Assembly (NCBI RefSeq): GCF_000690905.1
Contig: NZ_JMCL01000013.1
Location: 62,001 to 126,000 of the forward strand
DNA: 64,000 nt
From: Pseudomonas sp. Ant30-3
GTDB taxonomy: Bacteria; Pseudomonadota; Gammaproteobacteria; Pseudomonadales; Pseudomonadaceae
Reading direction: 5' to 3'
In this document: piece after piece, positions 34,149 through 45,500 of the stretch
Numbering within the stretch: the first letter of the stretch is position 1
How the letters are laid out: each line of letters opens with the position of its first letter
The notes under the pieces: model-generated
Told to the model about the DNA's origin: nothing
Seen by the model: only the letters and a program-made list of their open reading frames with translations
The model's database searches: none
Translations under genes and position numbers: made by a program

Positions 34149-36797
34149 ATGATCAACGTAGACCTGCAACAACTGATTCAGGCGCTGGACGCCGAAACCC
34201 GTCGCGATCTGGAGAGTTCGGCCGAGCGCTGCGTCGCCCGTGGCGGCAGCAAGATCCTCGTCGAAGACTTGCTGCTTGGCCTGCTGGAGCGCCCGCAAGG
34301 CTTGCTCGCACGCGCGCTGCAAGACGCCGAAGTGGATGCCGGCGAACTGAGCGCCGCGTTGCAATCGCGGGTCGAGCACAGCGCTTCGCGCAATCCGGTA
34401 TTTGCCCCGGAACTGGTGCAATGGCTGCAAGATGCTTTGCTGGTGGCCAACCTCGAACTGGGCCAGAGCCAGGTCGAGCAGGCAGCGCTGATCCTCGCAC
34501 TGCTGCGCAACCCGATGCGCTATGCCGGCAGCCGCTATCAGTCGTTGCTGGCCAAACTGAACATCGAGCGCCTGAAAGAATTCGCCCTGTCGCAGAAGGA
34601 ACAACCGGCCACCGGCAAACCTGCCGTGCCCGGAGAATCCCTGCTGGAGCGCTTTACCCACAATCTGACCCAACAGGCCCGTGACGGCAAACTCGACCCG
34701 GTGTTGTGCCGCGATGGTGCGATCCGGCAGATGGTCGACATCCTCGCCCGTCGTCGCAAGAACAACCCCATCGTGGTCGGTGAAGCCGGTGTCGGTAAAA
34801 CCGCAATCGTCGAAGGGCTGGCCTCGCGCATCGCGGCCGGTGAAGTGCCACAAGTGCTCAAAGGCGTCGAGTTGCTGTCCCTGGACATGGGCCTGCTGCA
34901 GGCCGGCGCCAGCGTCAAAGGTGAATTCGAGCGGCGCCTTAAAGGCGTGATCGACGAAGTCAAAGCCTCGCCGAAACCGATCATCATCTTCATCGACGAA
35001 GCGCATACGCTTATCGGCGCGGGCGGCAATGCCGGTGGTTCCGATGCAGCCAATCTGCTCAAGCCGGCGCTGGCCCGTGGCGAGCTGCGCACCATCGCTG
35101 CAACTACGTGGGCGGAGTACAAAAAATATTTCGAGAAAGACCCGGCGCTGGCCCGTCGATTCCAGCCGGTGCAACTGCACGAACCGACCGTTAGCGAAGC
35201 GGTGACCATCCTTCGTGGGCTGGCCCAGGTTTACGAGAAGAGCCACGGCATTTATCTGCGCGATGACGCCGTGGTTGCAGCGGCCGAGTTGTCTGCACGC
35301 TACCTCGCGGGTCGCCAGCTGCCGGACAAAGCCGTCGACGTGCTCGACACCGCCTGCGCCCGCGTGCGCATCAGCCTTGCTGCTGCCCCGGAAAGCCTTG
35401 AGCGCCTGCGCGGTGAGCTGGCTGAAGGTGGCCGTCAACGCCAGGCACTGCGCCGCGATGCCGATGCCGGTTTGCTGATCGATCACGAAGCGCTACAGAC
35501 GCTGGAAGATCGACTGGCCGCTGCTGAAGAGGAAATGCTCACGCTTGAAACCTTGTGGAACGAGCAGAAGGAACTCGCTGAGCGCCTGCTGGATTTGCGT
35601 CAGCAATTGGCCAAGGCCCGCGAAGCGGCTGCCGTTGAACCTATCGTCACGGTTGAAGAAGACGCCAAAGGCAGCGTGATCGAAACCTTCGAAGTGGATG
35701 AAGCGCAAAGCGTCGAAACACTTGAAGCCGCACTCCACGAAACGCACACCGCTTTGACCGCGCTTCAAGTCAAAGAGCGCCTGGTGAGCTTCGAAGTGTG
35801 CCCGCGTCTGGTGGCCGAAGTAATCAGCGCCTGGACCGGCGTGCCGCTGGCGCAACTGGCCCGCGAGCACAATGCCAAGGTCGCAAGTTTCGCCACCGAC
35901 CTGCGCACGCGTATTCGCGGTCAGGAGCAAGCCGTGCACGCCCTCGACCGTTCGATGCGTGCCACCGCTGCCGGTTTGAACAAGCCGGATGCGCCTGTGG
36001 GCGTGTTTCTGCTGGTCGGCCCGAGCGGTGTGGGCAAGACCGAAACCGCCCTGGCGCTCGCGGATCTGCTGTACGGCGGTGATCGTTTCATCACCACCAT
36101 CAACATGTCCGAATTCCAGGAGAAGCACACCGTCTCGCGCCTGATCGGTGCGCCGCCAGGCTACGTCGGTTATGGCGAGGGCGGCATGCTCACCGAAGCC
36201 GTGCGGCAGAAACCGTATTCCGTCGTACTGCTCGATGAGGTCGAAAAAGCCGATCCGGACGTGCTGAATCTGTTCTACCAAATCTTCGACAAGGGCGTGG
36301 CCAACGATGGCGAAGGGCGCGAGATCGATTTCCGCAACACGCTGATCCTGATGACCTCGAACCTGGGCAGCGACCGCATCAGCGAATTGTGCGAAAACGG
36401 CGCGCGGCCAAGCGCCGAAGTGCTCGAAGAAACCATCCGTCCGGTGCTCAGCAAACACTTCAAACCGGCGCTGCTGGCGCGCATGCGTGTGGTGCCGTAT
36501 TACCCGGTTGGGGGGCCGGTGTTGCGCGAGCTGATCGAAATCAAACTGGGTCGTTTGGGCGAGCGCCTCAATCGTCGCCAACTGGATTTCACCTACTCGC
36601 AAGACCTCGTCGATCATCTGGCCGAGCGCTGCACGCAAAGCGACAGCGGCGCGCGGTTGATCGATCACTTGCTCGACTTGCATGTGCTGCCGTTGGTGGC
36701 TGACCGTTTGCTCGACGCAATGGCCTCGGGTGAAAGCCTCAAGCGTGTCCATGCGACGCTCGACGGCAGTGCCAGCGTGACCTGCGAGTTCGCCTGA
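34149..36797 (+). CDS. clpV: TssH/ClpV, T6SS sheath-disassembly AAA+ ATPase
   Basis: An 882-residue ClpB-like ATPase. It has an N-domain, AAA1 with Walker A GEAGVGKTAIVEGLA near residue 212 and Walker B IIIFIDEAHTL, a middle coiled-coil region, and AAA2 with GPSGVGKTETALALA near residue 624. ClpV extracts TssC from contracted sheaths. The frame opens upstream, but ATG 34149 has AAGGACAG before it and the family N-terminus MINVDLQQLI. Confidence 0.96.
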   Translation: MINVDLQQLIQALDAETRRDLESSAERCVARGGSKILVEDLLLGLLERPQGLLARALQDAEVDAGELSAALQSRVEHSASRNPVFAPELVQWLQDALLVANLELGQSQVEQAALILALLRNPMRYAGSRYQSLLAKLNIERLKEFALSQKEQPATGKPAVPGESLLERFTHNLTQQARDGKLDPVLCRDGAIRQMVDILARRRKNNPIVVGEAGVGKTAIVEGLASRIAAGEVPQVLKGVELLSLDMGLLQAGASVKGEFERRLKGVIDEVKASPKPIIIFIDEAHTLIGAGGNAGGSDAANLLKPALARGELRTIAATTWAEYKKYFEKDPALARRFQPVQLHEPTVSEAVTILRGLAQVYEKSHGIYLRDDAVVAAAELSARYLAGRQLPDKAVDVLDTACARVRISLAAAPESLERLRGELAEGGRQRQALRRDADAGLLIDHEALQTLEDRLAAAEEEMLTLETLWNEQKELAERLLDLRQQLAKAREAAAVEPIVTVEEDAKGSVIETFEVDEAQSVETLEAALHETHTALTALQVKERLVSFEVCPRLVAEVISAWTGVPLAQLAREHNAKVASFATDLRTRIRGQEQAVHALDRSMRATAAGLNKPDAPVGVFLLVGPSGVGKTETALALADLLYGGDRFITTINMSEFQEKHTVSRLIGAPPGYVGYGEGGMLTEAVRQKPYSVVLLDEVEKADPDVLNLFYQIFDKGVANDGEGREIDFRNTLILMTSNLGSDRISELCENGARPSAEVLEETIRPVLSKHFKPALLARMRVVPYYPVGGPVLRELIEIKLGRLGERLNRRQLDFTYSQDLVDHLAERCTQSDSGARLIDHLLDLHVLPLVADRLLDAMASGESLKRVHATLDGSASVTCEFA

Positions 36798-36807
36798 GGT
36801 GGGAGTG

Positions 36808-38328
36808 ATGTTCACTCAAGTGCCGCAACCGCTGGTGTATGCCGAAGCGCTGCTGGCGCAATTCGCCGGTCTGTCGCGCGCGGCGGACGGCGCTGCGCTG
36901 CTGGGTGACTTTGTGCGTGGGGTCGCCGAGCTCAGTGGTTGTGAGTTGACGCAGTTGTACCTGCTGGACGCAACTCACACGTGCCTGGGGCTGAACGCCG
37001 AGTGCCTCAACGGCCTTGTGCAACCCCGAGAAGCCACGAGCCTGCCGGCGGACTACAACGGTGAACAACTGCTGCAATTTGCGCTGTGCCAGAACCGCGT
37101 GGTGAGCCTGGGTGAGCTCAGTGGCAGCTTGCACGAAACCAGTTTCCTGCCGTCTCAGGCCATGCCGTGGCAGTCGTTGCTGTGCGTGCCTCTGGTCAAT
37201 CAGCAAAAGCAGGTTGAGGGCTTGCTGGTGTGCGCCACGCAGGGGCACATCGACCTTCAAGGGTTTGCCGAATCACTCTCCCAGCTCGGCTCGTTCGTGC
37301 TCGGTCAGCTGCGTTTGCTGCACCGTTTGCGCCGTCCGGTGGATAATCTGAAAACCGCGCCGGTGAGCAGCACGCCCAGTGCCAGTGGCTATGGCTTGAT
37401 CGGTAAAAGTAAAGCCATGCGTGCGACCTATTCGCTGATCAGCAGAGTTCTGCATAGTCCCTATACCGTGTTGTTGCGCGGTGAAACCGGCACCGGCAAG
37501 GAAGTGGTCGCCCGGGCAATCCATGATTGCGGGCCACGCCGCTCCCAGGCGTTCATCGTGCAGAACTGCGCGGCCTTCCCTGAGAACCTGCTCGAAAGCG
37601 AGCTGTTTGGCTATCGCAAAGGAGCCTTCACCGGCGCTGATCGCGACCGCGCCGGGCTGTTCGACGCAGCCAATGGCGGCACCTTGTTGCTGGATGAAAT
37701 CGGTGACATGCCGTTATCGCTGCAAGCCAAACTGCTGCGCGTGCTGCAGGAAGGCGAGATTCGACCGCTGGGCTCCAACGACACTCACAAGATCGATGTG
37801 CGCATCATTGCCGCGACTCACCGCGATTTGTCGGTGCTGGTGAGCGAGGGCAAGTTTCGCGAGGACTTGTACTACCGCCTCGCGCAGTTTCCGATCGAGT
37901 TGCCGGCGCTGCGTCAACGTGAAGGCGACATCCTCGATCTGGCCCGCCATTTCGCCGACAAGGCTTGCTCGTTCCTGCAACGCGACGCGGTGCGCTGGTC
38001 CGACGCGGCCCTCGATCACTTGAGCGGATATACCTTCCCCGGCAACGTGCGAGAGCTCAAAGGCCTGGTCGAGCGCGCCGTGCTGCTGTGCGAGGGCGGC
38101 GAGTTGCTGGCCGAGCACTTCTCCCTGCGCGTGGAAGCCATGCCGGAAGACAGCAGCCTGAATTTGCGCGAGCGCCTGGAGCAAGTCGAACGCAGCCTGC
38201 TGCTCGATTGCCTGCGCAAAAATGACGGCAACCAGACCCTCGCCGCCCGCGAACTCGGCCTGCCACGCCGCACGCTGCTGTACCGCCTCGGCCGCCTGAA
38301 TATCAATCTCGGTGACTTCGATGGCTAG
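36808..38328 (+). CDS. Sigma-54-dependent activator of the T6SS (Sfa/VasH type)
   Basis: A 506-residue enhancer-binding protein. It has an N-terminal GAF-like domain (about 1-170) and a sigma-54 AAA+ domain with Walker [15 protein letters not shown] near residue 225, GAFTGA near 271 and Walker [16 protein letters not shown]-terminal Fis-type helix-turn-helix ([20 protein letters not shown]) follows. No receiver domain is present, so it is probably regulated by ligand or level. Homologues Sfa2 and VasH drive hcp and vgrG transcription. GAGGTGGGAG precedes ATG 36808; GTG 36799 is possible. Confidence 0.94.
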   Translation: MFTQVPQPLVYAEALLAQFAGLSRAADGAALLGDFVRGVAELSGCELTQLYLLDATHTCLGLNAECLNGLVQPREATSLPADYNGEQLLQFALCQNRVVSLGELSGSLHETSFLPSQAMPWQSLLCVPLVNQQKQVEGLLVCATQGHIDLQGFAESLSQLGSFVLGQLRLLHRLRRPVDNLKTAPVSSTPSASGYGLIGKSKAMRATYSLISRVLHSPYTVLLRGETGTGKEVVARAIHDCGPRRSQAFIVQNCAAFPENLLESELFGYRKGAFTGADRDRAGLFDAANGGTLLLDEIGDMPLSLQAKLLRVLQEGEIRPLGSNDTHKIDVRIIAATHRDLSVLVSEGKFREDLYYRLAQFPIELPALRQREGDILDLARHFADKACSFLQRDAVRWSDAALDHLSGYTFPGNVRELKGLVERAVLLCEGGELLAEHFSLRVEAMPEDSSLNLRERLEQVERSLLLDCLRKNDGNQTLAARELGLPRRTLLYRLGRLNINLGDFDG

Positions 38329-38365
38329 GCCGCATTCCCTTGATTTTGCCCGATCCGCTTTTTAT

Positions 38366-38390
38366 AGCGCCGCCCAAACGGGCCGGCGCT
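38366..38390 (+). other. Stem-loop between the activator gene and the small lipoprotein gene
   Basis: AGCGCCG (38366-38372) pairs with CGGCGCT (38384-38390), and inner CCC/GGG extends the stem. TTGTGCATTG follows, so termination would be weak. It could attenuate transcription or protect the upstream mRNA. Confidence 0.5.
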
Positions 38391-38421
38391 TTGTGCATTG
38401 TTCATTCCTGGAGACCCTCTG

Positions 38422-38562
38422 ATGTCTGTTCGTCACTGGCAAGCCGTTCTGCTGACCCTCGTCGTTCTATGCGGCCTCGGCGGCTGTAGCGGCAACTACA
38501 AATTCAACGACAACACCTATCGCCCATTGGGTGATCCGCAGGCGGTCAATCGCGGCAAGTGA
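38422..38562 (+). CDS. Small T6SS-associated lipoprotein (OrfX type)
   Basis: A 46-residue gene, MSVRHWQAVLLTLVVLCGLG then GCSGNYKFND..., ending AVNRGK. The signal peptide ends in lipobox GLGGC, leaving a mature peptide of about 26 residues. The position between the sigma-54 activator and the FHA gene matches the small orfX of the P. aeruginosa H2 cluster. The role is unknown. It may assist the TssJLM membrane complex. Confidence 0.8.
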   Translation: MSVRHWQAVLLTLVVLCGLGGCSGNYKFNDNTYRPLGDPQAVNRGK

Positions 38563-38579
38563 CCGCAAGGAGTATCACC

Positions 38580-39776
38580 ATGGAACTGGTTTTCGAAATG
38601 CTCAACACCAAGCAGTTCGTGCCTACGGAGTTGTGCCAGAAGACGTTCAAGCAGGCCGGCGGCGTGATCGGTCGGGGCGAGGATTGCGACTGGATCATCC
38701 CCGACCGCAAGCGTCACCTGTCCAATCACCACGCGATGATCAGCTACCGCGACGGCTCGTTTTTCCTGACCGATACCAGCAGCAACGGTATCTCCGACAG
38801 CGAAAGCGGTGCGCGTCTGCGCAAGGGCGAAGCCATGCGCATCGAACACGGCAACGTGTACGTGCTGGGAGACTTCGAGATCCGTGCGCGACTGGTGCGC
38901 GACCCGGCGACTTTTGACGTTGAAGTCGGCCGTCCGCAAGCCGCTGGCAGCATCATTCCAGACGATGCGTTTCTGGACCTCGATCCGCTCAACGCGCTCG
39001 ACCAGCAAGAGCGTGTGTACTCGGAAATCGACGAACTGATTTCCCCGAGCACCCACATCGAAGACACCCGTCAGCGCGCCGACTATGCGCGCATCGACAT
39101 GGAAAGCCTGATGGTCCCCGAGCTGATCGACGCGCCGGCTGAGCCTGCGCCGGCTCCGGCCCCGAAGGCTGTCGAGCGGCAAAGCGAAGGTTTTTGGGAG
39201 CACTTCGGTGCGGCGTTGGGCGTCGACCTCAAAGGTCTCGACCACGATGGCCGCGAAGCTCTGGCGCTGAACGCGGCGCGCCTGCTCAAGCAGAGCGTTG
39301 GCGGTTTGCAGCAGAGCCTGCGTACGCGCAGCGAGCTGAAAAACGAACTGCGCCTGGCGCAGACCACCGTCCAGGGCTCGCAGAAAAACCCGTTGAAGTT
39401 CGCCGTCGATGCCAGTGAAGCGCTGGGCATTTTGTTGCAGTCGAACAAGCCCGGGCAAATGCCGGCGGAGCAATCGATTTCCCGTGCGTTCCGCGATTTA
39501 CAGGCGCATCAGGTGGCCCTGCTGACCGCCAGCCGCGCCGCCGTTCGCGGCACGCTGGAGCATTTTTCGCCCGAGCAACTGACCTTGCGTTTCGAGCGCG
39601 ACACCAAGCCGTTGCTGGCCACTTCCGGCAGCCGCTGGCGCGCCTATGGCCGTTATCACCAGGCGTTGCGTCAGGACGATGACTGGAGCGAACGACTGCT
39701 GGCCCGCGACTTCGCTCAGGCCTACGAAGAACAGATCCGCCTGATTTCCACCCTTCACACCGACCACCAAGGATGA
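38580..39776 (+). CDS. FHA-domain T6SS regulator (Fha/TagH)
   Basis: A 398-residue protein. An N-terminal FHA domain (about residues 20-95) shows GGVIGRGEDCDWIIPDRKRH, LSNHHAMISY and TSSNGI, the phosphothreonine-binding face. The C-terminal region (about 200-398, FWEHFGAALGVDLKGLDHDG and EEQIRLIST) is the TagH type. It presumably reads phosphorylation by the kinase at 46760-47761, reversed by the phosphatase next to it. CAAGGAG precedes ATG 38580. It overlaps tssJ. Confidence 0.93.
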   Translation: MELVFEMLNTKQFVPTELCQKTFKQAGGVIGRGEDCDWIIPDRKRHLSNHHAMISYRDGSFFLTDTSSNGISDSESGARLRKGEAMRIEHGNVYVLGDFEIRARLVRDPATFDVEVGRPQAAGSIIPDDAFLDLDPLNALDQQERVYSEIDELISPSTHIEDTRQRADYARIDMESLMVPELIDAPAEPAPAPAPKAVERQSEGFWEHFGAALGVDLKGLDHDGREALALNAARLLKQSVGGLQQSLRTRSELKNELRLAQTTVQGSQKNPLKFAVDASEALGILLQSNKPGQMPAEQSISRAFRDLQAHQVALLTASRAAVRGTLEHFSPEQLTLRFERDTKPLLATSGSRWRAYGRYHQALRQDDDWSERLLARDFAQAYEEQIRLISTLHTDHQG

Positions 39777-40282
39777 TGCGCATGTCTCGCTGCTCGACCG
39801 CTTTTTTCAAGATGCTGACGGCATGTGCGGCGCTGGTGCTGCTGAGCGCTTGCTCGTCGCTGTCGCCGTATTCTCACGTGACCAAAGTCAACCTCAAGCT
39901 CACGGCCAGCGATCAGCTGAACCCGGACCTCAACGGGCGGCCGTCGCCGATTGTCGTTCGCCTGTTCGAGCTCAAGCACCCGGTGACTTTCGAGAACGCC
40001 GACTTTTTCAGCCTCTACGAGCGTGCCAAGGAATCCCTCGCCCCGGACCTGGTGGCCAGCGAAGAACTCGAACTGCGTCCGGGTGAAACCGTCGAGCTCA
40101 AGCTTAGCGTGGAAGAGGGTAGCCGCTACGTCGGCATCCTCGCGGCCTACCGCGACCTGCCGGAAACCAAGTGGCGCTATACCGTGCAAATCACCCCGGT
40201 GGAACTCACCGAGGCAGACTTGACGCTTGATCAGGCCGGTATTCGCAACACCCATGAAACGCTCGCCAAGGCGGATGACTGA
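39773..40282 (+). CDS. tssJ: TssJ, T6SS outer-membrane lipoprotein
   Basis: A 169-residue lipoprotein with lipobox LLSAC (Cys near residue 27) and the transthyretin-like fold of TssJ (VNLKLTASDQLNPDLNGRPS, PIVVRLFELK, WRYTVQITP). It anchors TssM at the outer membrane. ATG 39773 overlaps the preceding stop; ATG 39782 gives a more standard signal peptide and is equally likely. Confidence 0.94.
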   Translation: MMRMSRCSTAFFKMLTACAALVLLSACSSLSPYSHVTKVNLKLTASDQLNPDLNGRPSPIVVRLFELKHPVTFENADFFSLYERAKESLAPDLVASEELELRPGETVELKLSVEEGSRYVGILAAYRDLPETKWRYTVQITPVELTEADLTLDQAGIRNTHETLAKADD

Positions 40283-40284
40283 AC

Positions 40285-41616
40285 ATGAATTCCCATAAAG
40301 TCATCTGGCAGGAAGGCATGCTGCTGCGTCCGCAGCACTTCCAGCACAACGATCGCTATTACGATCACCAGATGAAAACCCGCACGCAGTTACTGGGCAG
40401 TTACACCTGGGGTTTTCTCAATCTGGACATCGATCTGCAGTTCCTCAACATGGGCAAACTGGTGATCAGCCAGGCCTCGGGGATTCTGCCGGACGGCAGC
40501 CTGTTCGAACTCGGCGGCAACACCGAGCCGCTGGCGCTGGATGTGCCGCCGAACACCGGCAACACGCCGATTTATCTGGCGTTGCCGCTGGTCACCGGTA
40601 ATCACATCGAAGCGCGTCGCCCGGAGCAATCCGACGTGCTGGCGCGCTTCACCGCTTACGAAGCCGAAGTGGCGGACTCTAACGCGGGCGACGATTCCGC
40701 CAGCCAGGTCAGCTGCGGTCGCCCGGACTTCAAACTGTTGCTGGGCGAGCAGCAGAGCGATCAGGCCTACGTAAAACTGAAAATCTGCGACGTGCTCGAC
40801 ACCACGCCCGACGGCGTGATCAGCCTCGATCCGGACTTCGTGCCGACCTACATTCAGGCGCATGCCTCCAGCTACCTGCTGTCGTGCCTGAAAGAAGTCA
40901 TCAGCATGCTCGGCCATCGTGGCGACACCATTGCCGAGCGTATCCGTTCCAACGGCAAAGTCGGTGGCGCGGAAGTCGGCGACTTCATGATGCTGCAACT
41001 GATCAATCGCACCGAACTGCTGCTGCGTCATTACCTCGGCCTGGAGCAGGTTCATCCGGAAGAGTTGTACCGCGCGCTGCTGACCATGCTCGGCGATCTG
41101 GCGACCTTCTCCAGCGACAGCAAACGACCGCGTCTGGACAGCCGTTATCAACACAGCGATCAGGGCGCAAGCTTCCGCAAACTGATGGAAGCGATTCGTC
41201 AGGTGCTGTCGATGGTGCTGGAACAGCACGCCATCGAACTGGTCCTGCAAGCGCGTCAGTACGGGATCATCGTCTCGCCGCTGCACGACCACAAACTGCT
41301 GGGCTCGGCCTCGTTCGTGCTCGCCGCCAGTGCCAACTGCGATTCCGAAGAACTGCGTCACCGCTTGCCGGCGCACCTCAAGGTCGGCCCGGTGGAGCGC
41401 ATTCGTCAACTGGTCAACCTGCACCTGCCGGGCATCAAGGTCAAACCGTTGCCGGTGGCCCCGCGGCAGATCGCGTTTCACTCCAACAAAACCTATTTCA
41501 TTCTCGAACTCAGTTCCGAAGACCTGGCACAACTGGAGCGCTCCGGCGGCTTCGCGTTCCACGTGTCCGGCGAATTTGCCGAGCTTGAACTGAAATTCTG
41601 GGCCATCAGGAACTGA
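40285..41616 (+). CDS. tssK: TssK, T6SS baseplate-membrane complex connector
   Basis: A 443-residue protein starting MNSHKVIWQEGMLLRPQHFQ, the hallmark of TssK, and containing RHYLGLEQVHPEELYRALL. It links the baseplate to TssL/TssM. It begins two bases after the tssJ stop and is followed by tssL after five bases. Confidence 0.96.
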   Translation: MNSHKVIWQEGMLLRPQHFQHNDRYYDHQMKTRTQLLGSYTWGFLNLDIDLQFLNMGKLVISQASGILPDGSLFELGGNTEPLALDVPPNTGNTPIYLALPLVTGNHIEARRPEQSDVLARFTAYEAEVADSNAGDDSASQVSCGRPDFKLLLGEQQSDQAYVKLKICDVLDTTPDGVISLDPDFVPTYIQAHASSYLLSCLKEVISMLGHRGDTIAERIRSNGKVGGAEVGDFMMLQLINRTELLLRHYLGLEQVHPEELYRALLTMLGDLATFSSDSKRPRLDSRYQHSDQGASFRKLMEAIRQVLSMVLEQHAIELVLQARQYGIIVSPLHDHKLLGSASFVLAASANCDSEELRHRLPAHLKVGPVERIRQLVNLHLPGIKVKPLPVAPRQIAFHSNKTYFILELSSEDLAQLERSGGFAFHVSGEFAELELKFWAIRN

Positions 41617-41621
41617 CCGAC

Positions 41622-42497
41622 ATGATCAAGGACATGGAACACCATCAGGACGATAAAACCGTCTTGCTCGACCGTCAGGGGCACGGCCCGGCGCAAAGTC
41701 CGCTGACCGATTTCGCTGCGCCGCCACGCTTTGAACAGCTCGAAGAGCGGATGATCTACGCCGCGCGTTTGCGCCCGGCGGAGGCGTTCAACATCAGCCT
41801 CAATTCGCTGGTGGCCGCTGGCTCCGACTTGCTCTCGGAAGTGGTGCGGCTCAAGCACAGCGATTCTCGCGAAGACATGCACGCCCTCAATCAGCGTCTC
41901 ACCGCCGGGCTGAAACTGTTTGAGGTGCGCGCGCTGCACGACGGTGCCGAAAGCAGCCAGGTGATGGCCGCGCGTTACGTGCTCTGCACCGTGGTCGATG
42001 AAGCCGTTGTCACCACGCCGTGGGGCAATGAAAGCGAGTGGTCGCAGATGAGCCTGCTCAGCAGCTTTCACAACGAGACTTTCGGTGGCGAGAAGTTTTT
42101 CCAGCTGCTCGATCGCCTGTCGAAAAACCCGGTCAAGCACCTGCCAATGCTGGAGCTGATGTACCTGTGCCTGTCCCTCGGTTTCGAGGGCAAGTACCGC
42201 GTGCAGGCGCGCGGCATGCTTGAGCTCGAAGGCATCCGCGACGCGTTGTATCGGCAGATCCGTCAACTGCGTGGCGACGTGCCGCGTGAGCTGTCGCCGC
42301 ACTGGGAAGGCTTGAATGATCAGCGCCGCAGCCTGGTGCGTATCGTGCCGGCGTGGATGGTAGTGCTGTTCACCGTGGTCTGCCTGGTGGTGATGTACTC
42401 GGGTTTTGCCTGGGTCTTGGGCGAACAACGCGAAACCGTTCTGCAACCTTATCAGCCGCTAGATCCGGCCGCGGTCCAGCCGCAGTCGCAGCCGTAA
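41622..42497 (+). CDS. tssL: TssL, T6SS inner-membrane protein (DotU/IcmH family)
   Basis: A 291-residue protein. The cytoplasmic DotU domain has NISLNSLVAAGSDLLSEVVR, YVLCTVVDEAVVTTPWG and YLCLSLGFEGKYRVQARG. A single C-terminal membrane helix (about 245-266, WMVVLFTVVCLVVMYSGFAW) follows. There is no peptidoglycan-binding extension. It forms the membrane complex with TssM and TssJ. ATG 41622 is used here; ATG 41634 (Met5) is an alternative. Confidence 0.96.
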   Translation: MIKDMEHHQDDKTVLLDRQGHGPAQSPLTDFAAPPRFEQLEERMIYAARLRPAEAFNISLNSLVAAGSDLLSEVVRLKHSDSREDMHALNQRLTAGLKLFEVRALHDGAESSQVMAARYVLCTVVDEAVVTTPWGNESEWSQMSLLSSFHNETFGGEKFFQLLDRLSKNPVKHLPMLELMYLCLSLGFEGKYRVQARGMLELEGIRDALYRQIRQLRGDVPRELSPHWEGLNDQRRSLVRIVPAWMVVLFTVVCLVVMYSGFAWVLGEQRETVLQPYQPLDPAAVQPQSQP

Positions 42498-42510
42498 ACA
42501 GGGACGTGTG

Positions 42511-45500
42511 ATGAAAAAGTTTTTCAAGAAAGTCGGCGCATTCTTGCGCAAGACCTGGGTCTGGACCTTGCTGGTCGTGCTGTTTCTTGCGCTGCTGGTG
42601 TGGTTCGTCGGGCCGCTGCTGGCAGTGAATGACTACAAGTTCTGGGAAGGCTCGACCTCCCGTCTGCTCACCATTAGCGTGCTGTTCCTTATCTGGGGCC
42701 TGACCATGGTCTTCGTCAGCTGGCGCGCCGGGGTGCGCAAGAAAGCCGTCGAAGGCACCGAAGACGGCCAGGAACGAATTCGCCGTGAAGAGCGGATGGA
42801 CGATGAGCAGAAAGAGCTGCGCGTGCGCTTCAAGGATGCGTTGAAAACCCTGAAGTCTTCCAGCCTCTATCGCGGTCGCAGCGAACGCTGGCGCAGTGAT
42901 TTGCCGTGGTACTTGCTGATTGGCCCGCACGGCAGTGGCAAGACCAGTCTGCTGGATTTTTCGGGCCTGGAATTCCCGATCAACAAGATCGACCGCAAGC
43001 TCACTCGCGACACCCTCGGCACCCGCCATTGCGATTGGTATTTCGCCGATCACGGCGTGCTGATCGACACCGCCGGGCGCTACCTGACGCAGCCGGATGG
43101 CGAAGTCGATGGCAGCGCCTGGAACACCCTGCTCGACCTGTTGCGCAAGCGTCGTCGCAATCGTCCGTTGAACGGTGTGCTGGTGACCATCCCCGTGGAA
43201 ACCCTGCTGGGCAGCAGCGAACGTGAGCTGGACATATTGGCGCGGCAGGTGCGTTCGCGTCTGCAAGAGGTACATCAGAAGCTGCACGTCGACGTGCCGG
43301 TTTACCTGGTCCTGAGCAAGGCCGACAAGCTGCTCGGGTTTGATGAATTTTTCGATCAGTTGACCCGCGAGGAAAGCGATCAGGTGCTGGGCACCAGTTT
43401 CCGCAAAGATCAGAGCGGCACCGACGTTACGGTATTGCGCGCCGAGTTCGAAGAGTTGCTGCGTCGCCTGAACAGCCAAGTGATCATGCGCATGCACCAG
43501 GAGCGCGATACACAGCGCCGTGGCCGCATCCTCGACTTCCCGCATCAGCTGGGGCAGATCGGCGAGCGCCTGTGCCTGTTTGTCGACATGGCGTTCACCG
43601 GCAACCGCTACCAGCGTGTCAGCCAGTTGCGCGGGTTCTACCTGACCAGCGCACCGCACCTGACCGAGGAAATGGACCAGACCACCGCCGGCATCGGCGC
43701 GAATCTGGGGATCGATTCCGGTGTGTTGCCGACCTTGCGCAGTGGCCGTTCGCGGTTCATTCACCACTTGCTCAGCCGGGTGATTTTCCCCGAGGCCGAC
43801 CTGGCGGGCCTGGATCAGCGTGAACGCAGCCGCATCCATTGGGGCCAGCGTGCGTTGTATGTGGGCGCATTGGCGGCGCTGGGTCTGTTCGGTTTGCTGT
43901 GGGCAAGTGGTTTCTCGGCCAACTACGAGCGACTGGAGCACCTGCGCGACCTGGCGCAAAACTGGACGCAACAGCGCTCGGCGCTGACCGCGCGTGATGA
44001 CTCAATGGCGGTGCTCAAGCCCCTCGACAGCAGCTACGCAGCGACCCAGGTTTTCCCGAACAAGGCTGACGTGTCGTACCACGAACGCGGTGGCCTGTAT
44101 CAGGGTGAAGACGTCGATCCTGTGGTCAAATCGGCGTACGAGCGAGAGCTGGAAACCCAGCTGCTGCCCAAAGTCGCATCGCTGCTCGAAGGGCAGATTC
44201 GCGCCAACATGAAGGACCGCGAACGCCTGCTCAACAGCTTGCGCGCGTACCTGATGCTGAACATGAAAGACCGCCGCGATGCCGCGTGGCTCAAGGACTG
44301 GGTCGCCACCGACTGGTCCTTGCGTTACGCCGGCAACACGGCAGTGCAGAACGGTTTGAACACGCACTTCGAGCGTTTGCTGAAGCAGCCGTTTATCTAC
44401 CCGCTGAACGATGAACTGGTGGCTCAGGCGCGTCAGGTGTTGCGCAGCGAGTCGCTGGCGAACGTGGTTTACCGGATGCTGCGCGAGCAGGCCCGCAATC
44501 TGCCGGAGTACCGTTTCAGCCAACACCTGGGCCCGCAAGGCGCGTTGTTTGTCGGCACCGATTACGTGATCCCGGGCTTCTATACGCAGCAGGGTTATGA
44601 GCAGTATTTCTCGATCCAGGGCTCTGCGCTGGTCACCGATATCCTGCGTGACAACTGGGTGCTGGGTGAAGGTTCGGGCATCAGCGGTATGGACTTGCGT
44701 CGCCTGATGGTCGAGCTGGAGCAGTTGTATTTCCGCGACTACGCCAACTTCTGGAGCGAAGCAGTCGGTCAGGTGGCGCTACCACCAATCAATGATGCGG
44801 GCGAGGGCGCCGAGCAACTGGCGGGCCTGACGTCGGCTAATTCGCCAGTTCTGCAATTGCTGGTGGAAGTGCGTGAAAACACCCGTTTCCCGGTGATCGC
44901 GGACAGCATGGATGAGGCTGCGGGTGCGGCTGAAAAGCTGGGCGAGAAGGGCGGCAAGCTGGGCAAACTGGCTGCGGCGGCCGCTGATAAAGCGTCTGAC
45001 GTGGCCATGAACCTGCCCGACACCGCGAAGAAATCCCTGCAACGTCGCTTCGAGCCACTGCACCGTTTGCTGGACGATAACAACGGCCCGGCCGCTGATT
45101 TGACCCCGGCGCTGACCGCGCTCAACGACCTGCAACTGCAACTGGCGAGCCTGGCGCGTGCCAGTGCGCCGGAGCAGGCCGCGTTTGAAATGGCCAAGAC
45201 CCGCATGAGCGGCCAACGCGATGCGCTGAGCAATCTGCGCAACGCCTCGAACCGTCTGCCGCGTCCGGTCAGCGTGTGGTTCAACGTGCTGGCCGAAGAT
45301 ACCTGGCGCCTGGTGCTGAACGATTCCTACCAGTACCTGAACCAGCGTTACCAGAGCGAGCTGTACAGCTTCTACGGCAAAGCGATCAACAAGCGCTACC
45401 CGTTCAGCGCCCACAGCACCAGCGACGTCGCGATCAGTGACTTCCGTGAGTTCTTCAAGGCTCAAGGCATCGCCGACCGGTTCTTCGATAACTACATGCG